Shown here: positions 55,780-64,000 of the stretch, piece by piece | How the letters are laid out: every line of letters starts with the position of its first letter | Position numbering within the stretch: position 1 is the first letter of the stretch | NCBI GenBank assembly: GCA_027019165.1 | Contig: JALUXC010000024.1 | Location: 248,001-312,000, forward strand | DNA length: 64,000 nt | DNA from: Pseudophaeobacter sp. | Lineage (GTDB): Bacteria; Pseudomonadota; Alphaproteobacteria; Rhodobacterales; Rhodobacteraceae | Direction of reading: 5' to 3' | The notes under the pieces: generated by a model | What the model was told of the DNA's origin: nothing | Databases searched by the model: none | What the model saw: only the letters and a program-made list of their open reading frames with translations | Made by a program: the position numbers and the translations under genes

Positions 55780-56346
55780 ATGCGTACCCTTGTTTCGCTC
55801 CACGACGCGGCCTTCGAGATGATCGAGACCGCGGGCAGCTGGATATTGCCGATTGCTGCGCGATTTGTCTTTGCGGCGACCCTTCTGATGTACTTCTGGG
55901 TCTCCGGCGTCACCAAACTCGGCGACGGCATCTTTGGCCTTTTTACTCCTTCCATTGGGGCCTATTCGCAGATCTTCCCCAAACAGCTTGAGGCGGTAGG
56001 TTATGACGTCTCGCAACTTGGTGTCTTTCACTGGCTGGTCGTCGTCGCAGGTACTTGGGCGGAGTTCATTCTGCCGCTGCTGCTCGTGATCGGGCTGTTC
56101 ACGCGTCTGGCTGCTCTGGGCATGATCGGCTTTGTCGTGGTCCAGTCTCTGACCGATATCTATGGCCACAACGGCACGGACCTAAAAACGCTGGGCGCCT
56201 GGTTCGATCGCTTTCCCGATGGGGTGATCCTGGATCAGCGCTTGTTCTGGGTCTTTCTTTTGAGCCTCCTGGTGATCAAGGGCGCCGGCGCCTTGTCTCT
56301 CGATGCTCTGTTGCGCAACAGGCACCCCGCACATGCCCCGGCCTGA
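55780..56346 (+). CDS. DoxX family membrane protein
   Basis: 188 residues with four predicted membrane helices (first near residues 23-43). The DoxX pattern is seen in ARFVFAATLLMYFWVSGVTKLGDG and LLLVIGLFTRLAALGMIGFVVVQSLTDIYG. DoxX-type proteins are regular members of bufferin operons, perhaps supplying electrons or handling the export side; the exact role is not settled. It starts 11 bases after the DUF2063 stop and ends the operon, with a hairpin downstream. Confidence 0.87.
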   Translation: MRTLVSLHDAAFEMIETAGSWILPIAARFVFAATLLMYFWVSGVTKLGDGIFGLFTPSIGAYSQIFPKQLEAVGYDVSQLGVFHWLVVVAGTWAEFILPLLLVIGLFTRLAALGMIGFVVVQSLTDIYGHNGTDLKTLGAWFDRFPDGVILDQRLFWVFLLSLLVIKGAGALSLDALLRNRHPAHAPA

Positions 56347-56368
56347 GACAACGTGACTGAAACGGAAA

Positions 56369-56398
56369 CGGCCCTCTGCAACATAACTCAGAGGGCCG
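56369..56398. terminator. Hairpin at the end of the bufferin operon
   Basis: A perfect 10-bp stem (CGGCCCTCTG / CAGAGGGCCG) with a 10-base loop lies between the convergent doxX and ArsC-like genes. The T-tract is missing, so it is a likely but unproven bidirectional terminator. Confidence 0.5.
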
Positions 56399-56417
56399 CC
56401 AGCATTGCAAAGCGAAT

Positions 56418-56735
56418 TCAGGCAACCCCGAGAGAGGCCTGAACGCCCTTGTCCCACCCCAGAAACAGCGCTCCGTCTTTTTCGATCAGCGGACGCTTCA
56501 TCAAGGCCGGATGCGCGCGAAGCAGCTCCAAGGCAGGTCGTGCACGTTCTTCTTCACTCAGCCCGCGCCAGGTTGTGGAGCGGGTGTTGACCAGCTTGTC
56601 CCCAAATTCTGAATGGGCGCGCTCCAGGGTATCCGCTGGCACCCCATCGCCCCGGACGTCCACAAGCCGAGCCTCTGGCAAGGCTTTCAAGGCTTTGCGG
56701 CAGGTGTCACAGGTCTTCAATCCAAAAAGCAGCAT
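56418..56735 (-). CDS. ArsC/Spx family protein
   Basis: 105 residues with a thioredoxin-like fold. The N-terminal redox motif is LKTCDTCRKALKAL (CxxC), then RSTTWRGLSEEE and the RPLIEKDGALFLGWD segment typical of the arsenate reductase/Spx/YffB group. In YffB-type members the arsenate-specific residues are missing and the function is unknown; here the same seems true. It is convergent with the bufferin operon. Confidence 0.85.
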   Translation of the reverse strand: MLLFGLKTCDTCRKALKALPEARLVDVRGDGVPADTLERAHSEFGDKLVNTRSTTWRGLSEEERARPALELLRAHPALMKRPLIEKDGALFLGWDKGVQASLGVA

Positions 56736-56953
56736 GTCTTGCGCCCCTCCTTTTGGGCTTACGCTCGCAATTTACGGTAGAATTCGCATCCGAACCTTGA
56801 TTTTCGAACCGTACGTGCAAGAGTTAATAGTGCTTAACCTTTGTTAATGCGTCGTTTGTTACCTTGCATCGTGGAAACGACGCGCAGGTTTGGCTTGGAT
56901 GAGTGCCCCGTCACGGTTCGGGGGAGGCTGTAAGGTAGAAGGAGACACGGGAA

Positions 56954-57160
56954 ATGCCAAGTGGCACCGTGAAATGGTTCAACACCACAAAGGGTTACGG
57001 ATTTATCGAACCCGACACCGGCGGCAAGGACGTCTTTGTGCATATTTCTCAGGTAGAACGGTCCGGTTTGAAGGGACTCGCTGACAACATGAAGGTCGGC
57101 TATCAGCTCACCGAAGGGCGAGACGGTCGTGAAATGGCCGGTGAACTCGTCGAGCTTTGA
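56954..57160 (+). CDS. Cold-shock protein, CspA family
   Basis: 68 residues, a single cold-shock domain. The start is GTVKWFNTTKGYGFIEPD with RNP1 KGYGFI at residues 13-18 and RNP2 VFVHIS at 27-32. The protein binds single-stranded nucleic acid and acts as an RNA chaperone. The 218-base gap upstream, with AAGGAG just before the start, is long enough for a structured 5' leader as in cspA genes, but I cannot show a thermosensor. Confidence 0.93.
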   Translation: MPSGTVKWFNTTKGYGFIEPDTGGKDVFVHISQVERSGLKGLADNMKVGYQLTEGRDGREMAGELVEL

Positions 57161-57384
57161 CGCATCCTGCATCCACGCGTCCGAAGAAAAGCATCTCTGC
57201 AGACCTTGATGCAAGAGGCGGTGCAGTAAGGCGAGGAGGTCCCGCTAGGTATCGCGTGGGTCCGCTCACAGCTGTTGCTTCTGCGCATTGTGGTCGCCTC
57301 ATTATTGTTGAGGCCATCTCATTTCAGCTTGGTCATGAGACCTGATTTCGATTGCGGATTTGCGAACGAAAAGGCGCGGTAAGG

Positions 57385-57861
57385 CTAGCGGCGAAGGTAC
57401 TCAACCAAAGTACAAGCCGGATCTGCGGCGCGCAGGACAGTTGCCCCCTCACGTCGCCAGTCCTCAATGCCAAACCTCGGGAAAAACGTATCCGCGCCAG
57501 GGACTTCGATGTCGACATCGGTCAACAAGAGCCTGTCCGCTTGCTTCAGCATAGAGGCATAGATGCCTGCACCGCCGATGCCATAGACGCGCCGGTACCC
57601 CTGCGCATAGGCGAGTTCAATCGCCTCATCTATCGACGTACAGACAATGTCCGCAGCATCCGGATTGGAAGAGACAACAATGTTGAGCCTGTTCTTTAGC
57701 GGCTTGACCGGCAGGCTCTCCCAAGTCAGGCGCCCCATAATGATGGCCCCACCCAGCGTTTCGCGCTGAAAAGCTTTCAGATCCTCAGGCGCGTGCCATG
57801 GGATCGTGTTCTCCTTGCCGATAGCCCCATCGCGGGCGCGGGCTGCGATTAATGTGATCAT
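57385..57861 (-). CDS. folA: Dihydrofolate reductase
   Basis: 158 residues. It begins MITLIAARARDGAIGKENTIPWHAPEDLKAFQRETLGGAIIMGRLTWESL, with the conserved WHxPEDLxxF and MGRxTWES segments and the catalytic acidic residue, and later VYGIGGAGIYASML. It regenerates tetrahydrofolate, which is consumed by thymidylate synthase. It lies 18 bases downstream of thyA on the same strand, the usual thyA-folA operon. Confidence 0.95.
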   Translation of the reverse strand: MITLIAARARDGAIGKENTIPWHAPEDLKAFQRETLGGAIIMGRLTWESLPVKPLKNRLNIVVSSNPDAADIVCTSIDEAIELAYAQGYRRVYGIGGAGIYASMLKQADRLLLTDVDIEVPGADTFFPRFGIEDWRREGATVLRAADPACTLVEYLRR

Positions 57862-57879
57862 CTCAGCTCCCTTTCAGGG

Positions 57880-58713
57880 TCAGACGGCAACAGGCGCCTT
57901 GATGGCCGGATCGGGGTCGTAGCCGATGAACTCGAAATCCTCATACCGGAAGTCAAAGATTGAACTGACCTCACGCTTGATCCGCAATCTGGGCAGGGCC
58001 TTGGGTTTGCGCGACAGTTGCTCGCTCACCTGGTCCATGTGGTTGGAATAGATATGGGCGTCGCCCATGGTATGAACGAAATCGCCAACCTCATACCCCG
58101 TCACGTGAGCCAGCATTGCCTGCAGCAGCGCGTAGGATGCGATGTTGAACGGCACACCAAGGAACATGTCGGCCGAACGCTGGTAAAGCTGCAGATGCAG
58201 CTTGCCCCCCAGAATGCGAACCTGCCAAAGCGTATGACAGGGCGGCAGAGCCATATCCGGAACGTCTCCGGGGTTCCAGGCTGTCACGATCAGGCGGCGG
58301 CTGTCAGGGGAGGTTTCGATCATACGCACCAGCTCCGCGATCTGATCGACAGTGCCCGGCCGATAAAGGGGTTCATCCCCAGTGGTGCCTGCTACGCGCT
58401 CAAGCGTGGGAAAGCGGCGCCACTGGTAGCCGTAAACCGGGCCCAGATCGCCATTCTCATCCGCCCATTCATCCCAGATCGAAACACCGTTTTCCTTGAG
58501 GTAGCTGATATTGGTATCGCCCGACAGGAACCAAAGAAGCTCATGTATGATCGAACGCAGGTGCAGCTTTTTCGTGGTCACCAGTGGAAACCCCTCCGCC
58601 AACGCATACCGTGCCTGCATGCCAAAACAGGAAAGTGTGCCAGTCCCGGTGCGGTCACTGCTACGCACGCCGTTTTCCAGGATATGGCGCAAAGCATCAT
58701 GGTATTGTTGCAA
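57880..58713 (-). CDS. thyA: Thymidylate synthase
   Basis: 277 residues if translation starts at TTG 58713. That codon has GGGAG six bases upstream and gives the family start ([30 protein letters not shown]), including the phosphate-binding Arg. The next ATG would remove those residues, and the longer upstream frame looks unconserved. The catalytic Cys lies in [11 protein letters not shown], followed by [22 protein letters not shown]. It makes dTMP using methylene-THF and precedes folA. Confidence 0.95.
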   Translation of the reverse strand: MQQYHDALRHILENGVRSSDRTGTGTLSCFGMQARYALAEGFPLVTTKKLHLRSIIHELLWFLSGDTNISYLKENGVSIWDEWADENGDLGPVYGYQWRRFPTLERVAGTTGDEPLYRPGTVDQIAELVRMIETSPDSRRLIVTAWNPGDVPDMALPPCHTLWQVRILGGKLHLQLYQRSADMFLGVPFNIASYALLQAMLAHVTGYEVGDFVHTMGDAHIYSNHMDQVSEQLSRKPKALPRLRIKREVSSIFDFRYEDFEFIGYDPDPAIKAPVAV

Positions 58714-58945
58714 GGTCTTCTCTCCCCGGCACAGGCCCTCACAAGGGCTGTTTCGCCCATGGTCATACCCGCTGCGTCCGCCCACGCCAATAGCCCGCGC
58801 AGCACCAAGCACCGGTTAACTATGGCATTCCGGTCAGCCCTGCCCGGCAATATTTACGAAACAGTCCAAATTCGTTGACATTTTGACAACCTGAGCGAAT
58901 GCTAAAGGAAAAACGCCCAGAGTTTCGAGCAGAGGCAGCGACATC

Positions 58946-59992
58946 ATGAATAAATTTACAGGCGCATTTATTGCGGCGCTTGCGCTTTCGGCGTGCGGCA
59001 ATGGCAATCCCTTCACCGAAACGACCGCCGATTCTGGAACTGACAGCGGGACCAATTCCGGATCCGGCATCGACGCCAATGGTCGTCCGCCCGGCACGGC
59101 TTCTCCTTCTGCGACGGTTGGCATCTTTCGGCGCGAAGGGACAAGCACGGAAGACACCTATCGCGGCAACGGCTATGCCACCGACATCAGCTACAACAGC
59201 ACCGACGATACCTTTTCGGTCGACAACCTGGCGTTTGACGGCGATGGCACCTACGCACGCGGCACGGCCGTCAGCAGCCTGGGCCCGTTTGCGGTCTACG
59301 AGGCGGATGCCCAATACACGGATATCAACGACAGCGAGCCGATCAACCAGTTCACCCACCGCGCGATCTATGGCGTCAGCACATCGGGCAACACCCAGTT
59401 TGCGATTGTCCGCACTGGCGCCTACGCGGATTACGGCTTTGGCGGTTTTATCTATCAACGCGACAACTCCGTGACCCTGCCTTCAAGCGGTCAAGCGCAG
59501 TATATCGGCGCCCTTGCCGGCGTGCGTGACTTCAATGGCGCGGGCGGAATCGAATACACCACTGCCGATGTGCAAATCGCCATCGACTTTGACGACTTCA
59601 ACCCCACGACAGGCGGCCGCGGGGACGCTGTGTCAGGCTCTCTGACAAACCGCACGATCTACGATACCAACGGGACAGATATCACGAACGACGTGATCAA
59701 CCGGATCAACACAGAGAACAATCTGACACTGTCCAGCATTCCCGTTGCCACCTTTGATGTCGGCCCTGGCCATCTGGACAACAACGGTGAGATTATCGGC
59801 ACGCTGCACAGCCGATACACGGATGCCAACGGCGATCTGCAGATCTACGAAAGCGGCAACTACTACGCGATCGTATCGGGCGACAATGCCGAAGAGATCG
59901 TGGGCGTCGTGGTTCTGGAGAACACGATTGACCCGGTCGCCGGGACCGTCCGAGAAACCGGTGGTTTCATCGTCTATAACAACGTTCCCTGA
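58946..59992 (+). CDS. Surface lipoprotein, TbpB-like barrel domain (putative type XI secretion cargo)
   Basis: 348 residues. A lipoprotein signal with lipobox LSAC (Cys17) is followed by a Thr/Ser/Gly-rich linker (about residues 18-55). The rest is beta-rich. The C-terminal part, YYAIVSGDNAEEIVGVVVLENT and RETGGFIVYNN, resembles the GxFxGxxAxExGGxF ending of transferrin-binding-protein-B-like barrels exported by Slam proteins. Its stop overlaps the start of a Slam-like gene by one base. The ligand is unknown; no TbpA-type receptor is adjacent. Confidence 0.78.
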   Translation: MNKFTGAFIAALALSACGNGNPFTETTADSGTDSGTNSGSGIDANGRPPGTASPSATVGIFRREGTSTEDTYRGNGYATDISYNSTDDTFSVDNLAFDGDGTYARGTAVSSLGPFAVYEADAQYTDINDSEPINQFTHRAIYGVSTSGNTQFAIVRTGAYADYGFGGFIYQRDNSVTLPSSGQAQYIGALAGVRDFNGAGGIEYTTADVQIAIDFDDFNPTTGGRGDAVSGSLTNRTIYDTNGTDITNDVINRINTENNLTLSSIPVATFDVGPGHLDNNGEIIGTLHSRYTDANGDLQIYESGNYYAIVSGDNAEEIVGVVVLENTIDPVAGTVRETGGFIVYNNVP

Positions 59993-61416
59993 TGCGGCGC
60001 GCAACGCGCATAAGAAAACAGGCAAGTCTGGGGGCCGCGCTGATACTGAGCGCGATGCTCCCATGCCTTGGCGTGGGCGCGACCGAGGCCGCGCCTGAAG
60101 CCAAGGCCGTTCTGACCCCGACACAGATGCGAACTGCGGCTGCGGACCTGCTGCGGCTGCGCAATCCCAAGCAGGCAATGGCGCTCGCAGACGCCTTGAT
60201 AGCGAGAAACCCGCACGACCGCTCGGCCCTGCTGATCAGATCGCGCGCGGCCCGGGATCTTGGCAACTACACGCTGGCGCGCAAATCGGCAAAGCGCGCG
60301 TGGAGTCTTGCGGAAACAGATGAAGAAAAATACGCAGCGGCTCTGATAACAGCCCAGGCGCTCTCCTCGGGCGGGCAGCGCACATTGGCACAGTTCTGGC
60401 TGCGCCGCGCAGTGGAAAATGCACCAACAGAGCAACTGGAGCGCCGCGCAGTGCGGGATTTTCGGTATCTGCGCGCCAGCAGTCCTTGGCTGCATCGTTT
60501 CTCATTCTCGATCTCGCCGGAATCCAACATCAACAACGGCTCCTCCGAACGCTCTTCATTTCTGAACTACCGGGTATCGGAACTCTTGCTGGGCCAACCT
60601 GTCGAATATCAACTGGGCGGTACGCAACAAGCCTTGTCAGGGGTCGAATACGAGTTGGGCATCCGCTCCAGATACCGGTTTCACCAAACGGAAACCCGCG
60701 CCCATGACTTTTCCTTCTCACTGATATCGCGCACCTACACGCTGTCATCTGATGCCAAGGAACAAGCGCCCGGCGCCGAAGGAAACGATTTCGCGTTTAC
60801 CTCCTATCAGATCGGCTATGGCCTTAGGGGGATCAACCTGGACCGTCGCGGTGAGTTCCGCCTCGCCATGGATCTTGGCCAAAGCTGGTATGGCGGTGAA
60901 GAATACGCCCGCTTCCTGCGCCTGTCTGCAGGGCAAAGCTACAAGCTGAAAAAAGGTCGGCGAATCAACGCCCGTCTGTCGCATGAGTTTCAGGATGGCG
61001 TGAAGACCAGCGACCAGAACACCTCACGCGGGGATTTTTCCTACAGCTTCAGGCTTGCGTCTGGCGCAACGCTCTGGACCAACCTGTCGCTGGCCGGAGC
61101 CACCTCAAGTTCAGCCTCGGATGAATTCGAAGAGATTGGCCTCAGAACCCAATTGACCCTAGCCAAACCCATTTTCGGTGCAACGGCACGATTTGGTCTG
61201 TGGGGTCGCGTGCGGGACTACGATGTATCCCCCCACAGCCCGGACGGCCGACACGATGACCACTACCAAGCGGATGTTTCGCTGACCTTCACAAAGATGG
61301 ACTACTACGGTTTCAATCCAACGCTCAGCATGACCGCAGCAAAGGTCGACAGCAACATTGGCTTATATGAGTCCAACCGCTTCGGGTTGAATTTCGGCAT
61401 CCAGTCCGCTTTTTGA
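59992..61416 (+). CDS. Slam-like outer-membrane protein (surface lipoprotein assembly modifier)
   Basis: 474 residues with a Sec signal (about residues 1-33), an N-terminal TPR-like helical region (LLRLRNPKQAMALADALIARNPHDRSALLIRSRAARDLGNY), and from about residue 165 a beta-barrel with alternating aromatic strands. The barrel ends YGFNPTLSMTAAKVDSNIGLYESNRFGLNFGIQSAF, with a C-terminal Phe and the GxxPxLSxxxxxxDSNIxLYxxxR pattern of DUF560/Slam proteins. It should move the coupled lipoprotein across the outer membrane. It overlaps that gene by one base. Confidence 0.8.
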   Translation: MRRATRIRKQASLGAALILSAMLPCLGVGATEAAPEAKAVLTPTQMRTAAADLLRLRNPKQAMALADALIARNPHDRSALLIRSRAARDLGNYTLARKSAKRAWSLAETDEEKYAAALITAQALSSGGQRTLAQFWLRRAVENAPTEQLERRAVRDFRYLRASSPWLHRFSFSISPESNINNGSSERSSFLNYRVSELLLGQPVEYQLGGTQQALSGVEYELGIRSRYRFHQTETRAHDFSFSLISRTYTLSSDAKEQAPGAEGNDFAFTSYQIGYGLRGINLDRRGEFRLAMDLGQSWYGGEEYARFLRLSAGQSYKLKKGRRINARLSHEFQDGVKTSDQNTSRGDFSYSFRLASGATLWTNLSLAGATSSSASDEFEEIGLRTQLTLAKPIFGATARFGLWGRVRDYDVSPHSPDGRHDDHYQADVSLTFTKMDYYGFNPTLSMTAAKVDSNIGLYESNRFGLNFGIQSAF

Positions 61417-61488
61417 CTTCGGCCCCTCGACTTTTCGCAACACGCGCTTAGTCTCCATTCAAGACGAACTCAGAGCAGGGAAACCCAT

Positions 61489-61917
61489 ATGCCCCTTACA
61501 TATCTGCACACGATGGTCCGAGTGAAGGACCTGGAACAGTCCATGGCCTTTTACAAGCTTCTGGGCCTTGAAGAGATCCGCCGCTATGACAGCGAAGAAG
61601 GGCGTTTCTCGCTTATTTTCATGGCGCCTCCGGGCCAGCACGAGGCTCCGGTCGAACTGACCTACAACTGGGACGGTGACGAAGGTCTGCCCAGCGACAG
61701 CCGTCATTTTGGCCACCTCGCATATGGCGTCGACAACATCTACGAAGTGTGCCAGCACCTGATGGACAACGGCGTCACCATCAACCGCCCCCCGCGCGAC
61801 GGGCGCATGGCCTTTGTTCGCTCCCCCGACAATATTTCAGTCGAGCTGCTGCAAAACGGTGAGGCGCTTGAGCCGGCCGAGCCTTGGGCAAGCATGGAAA
61901 GCACTGGCCACTGGTGA
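61489..61917 (+). CDS. gloA: Lactoylglutathione lyase (glyoxalase I)
   Basis: 142 residues. The VOC fold with GloA signatures: TYLHTMVRVKDLEQSMAFYKLLGLEEIRR, ELTYNWDGDEG with the metal-ligand Glu, FGHLAYGVDNIYEVCQHL with the His, and the C-terminal SVELLQNG Glu. It converts the methylglyoxal-glutathione hemithioacetal to lactoylglutathione. It is a single gene ending at a strong hairpin terminator. Confidence 0.92.
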   Translation: MPLTYLHTMVRVKDLEQSMAFYKLLGLEEIRRYDSEEGRFSLIFMAPPGQHEAPVELTYNWDGDEGLPSDSRHFGHLAYGVDNIYEVCQHLMDNGVTINRPPRDGRMAFVRSPDNISVELLQNGEALEPAEPWASMESTGHW

Positions 61918-61944
61918 GGTGCGACCGATACAGCACAAAATGAA

Positions 61945-61973
61945 AATGGCGTCTCTTTCGCGGAGACGCCATT
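61945..61973 (+). terminator. Terminator hairpin after gloA
   Basis: A perfect 11-bp stem (AATGGCGTCTC / GAGACGCCATT) with a 7-base loop, 27 bases past the stop, preceded by A-rich sequence. Confidence 0.7.
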
Positions 61974-62298
61974 CTCATAAGCATTGAGTGCAAGGCCAAT
62001 GAAGGGCACAACGCCTGAGCGCTTCCAACATTGCCCTCTGCACGCACAGCAAAGCGGGTCAAGCTGCTCAAAGTGTGCAGATTCTCAATAGATGTCGGGG
62101 GAAGGCATTCTTGCCGATTTTGTGAGCTTCTACTCAGGCATTTCACCTGTTCCATGTGAAGCTCTGGGTCTTGAATTCTTCAAGTCTGGAGGAGGCTGCG
62201 GTCTGGCGGCTCGTCCGTCCCATTGCACATACTGAGCAGACCTTGCAGCATTTCTTGCTGCGGTTTTGGCGTTCTGCCGCGGTGGTCTGCGGAATACG
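61974..62298. other. 325-base gap without a recognised gene
   Basis: Between the gloA terminator and the stop of the minus-strand MarR gene I see no convincing coding region, tRNA or repeat on either strand. The short open frames here run into or antisense to gloA and have no conserved features. A small RNA cannot be excluded. Confidence 0.5.
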
Positions 62299-62796
62299 TT
62301 AGTAGATATAGCGGATCTGGTCCGACCAATAGCGTTCCACGCGCTTCAGCGCGGTGGTGATATCCTCGATCCCTTGCCCGCTGATCACACCTTTGCCTTC
62401 AAGGCCTTCGGCGTGACGAGAGAACAGCCCGGCCACGATATCCCGGATTTCCCGGCCACGTGGTGTCAGGCGAACGCGCACCGACCGGCGGTCGATCTCG
62501 CAGCGCTGGTGGTGCATGTACCCCATGTCGACCAGCTTTTTCAGATTGTAGCTGACGTTGCTGCCCTGGTAGTAGCCGCGCGTTTTCAATTCGCCAGCGG
62601 TGACTTCATTGTCGCCGATGTTGAACAGAAGCAGTGCCTGCACAGCATTGATTTCCAGAACGCCAACGCGCTCGAACTCATCCTTGATAACATCCAGCAA
62701 CAGGCGGTGCAGACGCTCCACCAGGGCCAGGGCTTCAAGGTAGCCAGTCATGAACCCTTTGCGGTCCTGCTGGCCAATTGGCATTTCCATACTCAT
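62299..62796 (-). CDS. MarR family regulator (PetP/LdtR type)
   Basis: 165 residues from the ATG at 62796, chosen because GGAG lies six bases before it; ATGs at 62802 and 62790 are possible. The wHTH has AVQALLLFNIGDNEVTAGELKTRGYYQGSNVSYNLKKLVDMGYMHHQRCEIDRRSVRVRLTPRG, which resembles the alphaproteobacterial LdtR/PetP branch of MarR proteins controlling cell-envelope or stress genes. No ligand is evident. It stands alone with a long gap downstream and sdhE upstream. Confidence 0.82.
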   Translation of the reverse strand: MSMEMPIGQQDRKGFMTGYLEALALVERLHRLLLDVIKDEFERVGVLEINAVQALLLFNIGDNEVTAGELKTRGYYQGSNVSYNLKKLVDMGYMHHQRCEIDRRSVRVRLTPRGREIRDIVAGLFSRHAEGLEGKGVISGQGIEDITTALKRVERYWSDQIRYIY

Positions 62797-62874
62797 TCGC
62801 ATCTCCGACTCGAATTTGCTGAGAGACAGAATGCAGACAATTCCCGAAAAATCAGTTAAGCTGAATTTTTATGA

Positions 62875-63129
62875 TTATTGATAGGTTTGCGCGATGTCGT
62901 GGATCAGTTCCGCAAACGGGTCCGGAGCGGAAACCTGCCCCGTAACCCATTGATATAAATCCTGATCATTCTCATGCAACAGGCGATCATAAAGGTCGAG
63001 CTGCGCCTCTTCCATGCTGTCCAGATTTGCGTCCGCAAAAGCAGAGAGCAGGATATCCATCTCTTTTATGCCCCGTCGCATGGACCGCATCCGAAGCCGT
63101 TTCAGCCGATTTTCGCGCGTTTCACTCAT
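62875..63129 (-). CDS. sdhE: Succinate dehydrogenase assembly factor SdhE
   Basis: 84 residues from the ATG at 63129, with GGGA just upstream. The signature RSMRRGIKEMDILLSAFADANL contains the RGxxE motif that contacts the flavoprotein, followed by YDRLLHENDQDLYQWVTG. It helps covalent FAD attachment to SdhA. The 33-base spacing to the XRE regulator gene upstream suggests a short shared transcript. Confidence 0.92.
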   Translation of the reverse strand: MSETRENRLKRLRMRSMRRGIKEMDILLSAFADANLDSMEEAQLDLYDRLLHENDQDLYQWVTGQVSAPDPFAELIHDIAQTYQ

Positions 63130-63162
63130 TTTTCCCTGTTCGATCATGTGAGTCGCTTTGCT

Positions 63163-63561
63163 TCATTGCGCCGCATTTTGCAGCAGTGTCCGCAGTTTCT
63201 TCTCCAGCCGTGCCGCGCGATCGGAACTTGCGCGCAGGTCGGCACGCAGATTGCGCAATTCGCTCAGCACTGCGGAAAAATCCCCGGTTTCCAGCTCGAG
63301 GTCGCCCGGCTCGGACATGCCCTCGCCCTCGCCGGTCAAAAGCCAGGTCATCGAGACATTGAGCAAACCCGCCATCATCGACAGCTTGTTGGCACGTGGC
63401 TCGGAAAGATCCTGCTCCCAGCCCATCAACGTGCTCTTCTTGACCCCAAGCCGCCGCGCCAGCTGGCCCTGGTTCATGCCTGCCGCCTCACGCGCAGCGG
63501 CAACCCGGTCGCCGAAAGTTGCGGCATCCGGTCCGAACCAGTCTGTTGTTTCATCGGCCAT
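63163..63561 (-). CDS. XRE-family helix-turn-helix regulator
   Basis: 132 residues. The HTH_3 domain is FGDRVAAAREAAGMNQGQLARRLGVKKSTLMGWEQDLSEPRANKLSMMAGLLNVSMTWLLTGEGEG (residues 16-80), followed by an acidic linker and a C-terminal leucine-heptad coiled coil (LSELRNLRADLRASSDRAARLEKKLRTLL) probably used for dimerisation. It is transcribed with sdhE and divergent from the aminotransferase gene. Target genes are unknown. Confidence 0.87.
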   Translation of the reverse strand: MADETTDWFGPDAATFGDRVAAAREAAGMNQGQLARRLGVKKSTLMGWEQDLSEPRANKLSMMAGLLNVSMTWLLTGEGEGMSEPGDLELETGDFSAVLSELRNLRADLRASSDRAARLEKKLRTLLQNAAQ

Positions 63562-63577
63562 TTTGGCTCTCCCTTGA

Positions 63578-64000
<423 letters not shown>

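Noticed and set aside
56736-56953. RNA thermosensor in the cold-shock gene leader
   Set aside because: The gap is long enough, but I could not identify a conserved cold box or a defined alternative structure by eye.

Overview
The window looks like an ordinary stretch of a Rhodobacteraceae chromosome, most likely the Roseobacter group (Ruegeria, Phaeobacter, Leisingera and relatives). The signs are GC-rich third positions, a PHB cluster with phaR, phaP, phaC and phaZ, a divergent putR-putA pair whose PutA has no DNA-binding domain, a PetP/LdtR-type MarR regulator, SdhE, and polyamine and amino-acid catabolism. The genus is an inference. Coding density is high, both window ends cut genes (a FAD oxidase at the left, an aspartate-type aminotransferase at the right), and one tRNA (tRNA-Val, anticodon TAC) is present.

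Layout. 1-3368: a translationally coupled FAD oxidase and two flavodoxin-fold oxidoreductases, then a creatininase-family hydrolase. 3369-9870: a decayed mobile region on the 3' side of tRNA-Val. It holds an IS3-family transposase remnant, a 1701-residue secreted RTX protein made of four repeats of about 390 residues, an IS5-family transposase remnant and a truncated tyrosine integrase pointing at the tRNA. 10020-20206: housekeeping metabolism, including proline catabolism (putR/putA), a rhomboid protease, an inositol monophosphatase, an MDR reductase, metR/metF and a thioesterase. 20226-25361: a DUF2235 hydrolase, an orphan CODH/xanthine-dehydrogenase-type large subunit and an ornithine-type decarboxylase, with a divergent Lrp/AsnC regulator sharing a strong palindrome. 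25640-30893: valS, a DUF1330 protein and a coupled TerB-TerB-PhnD-like operon. 31017-39347: a polar amino-acid ABC transporter followed by gamma-glutamyl-polyamine genes (two glutamine-synthetase-like ligases, a class-I amidotransferase and a PuuB-like oxidase). 39500-47083: a DegT aminotransferase, the PHB cluster and an epimerase. 47080-51459: a block of three alpha/beta hydrolases, a VOC protein and an MFS transporter. 51573-53519: thrS. 53753-56346: a bufferin-type RiPP operon (DUF2282 precursor, DUF692 MNIO enzyme, DUF2063 partner, DoxX). 56418-58713: an ArsC/Spx protein, a cold-shock protein, folA and thyA. 58946-61416: a surface lipoprotein coupled to a Slam-like outer-membrane protein, a probable type XI secretion pair. 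61489-64000: glyoxalase I, a MarR regulator, sdhE, an XRE regulator and the partial aminotransferase.

The systems most worth attention are the bufferin operon with a hairpin between precursor and enzyme, the Slam/lipoprotein pair, the RTX repeat protein in its island scar, a transporter permease that seems to start at AUC, and a TGC-N3-GCA motif found only where PhaR would be expected to act. Functions come from recognising conserved motifs by eye; no searches were run.
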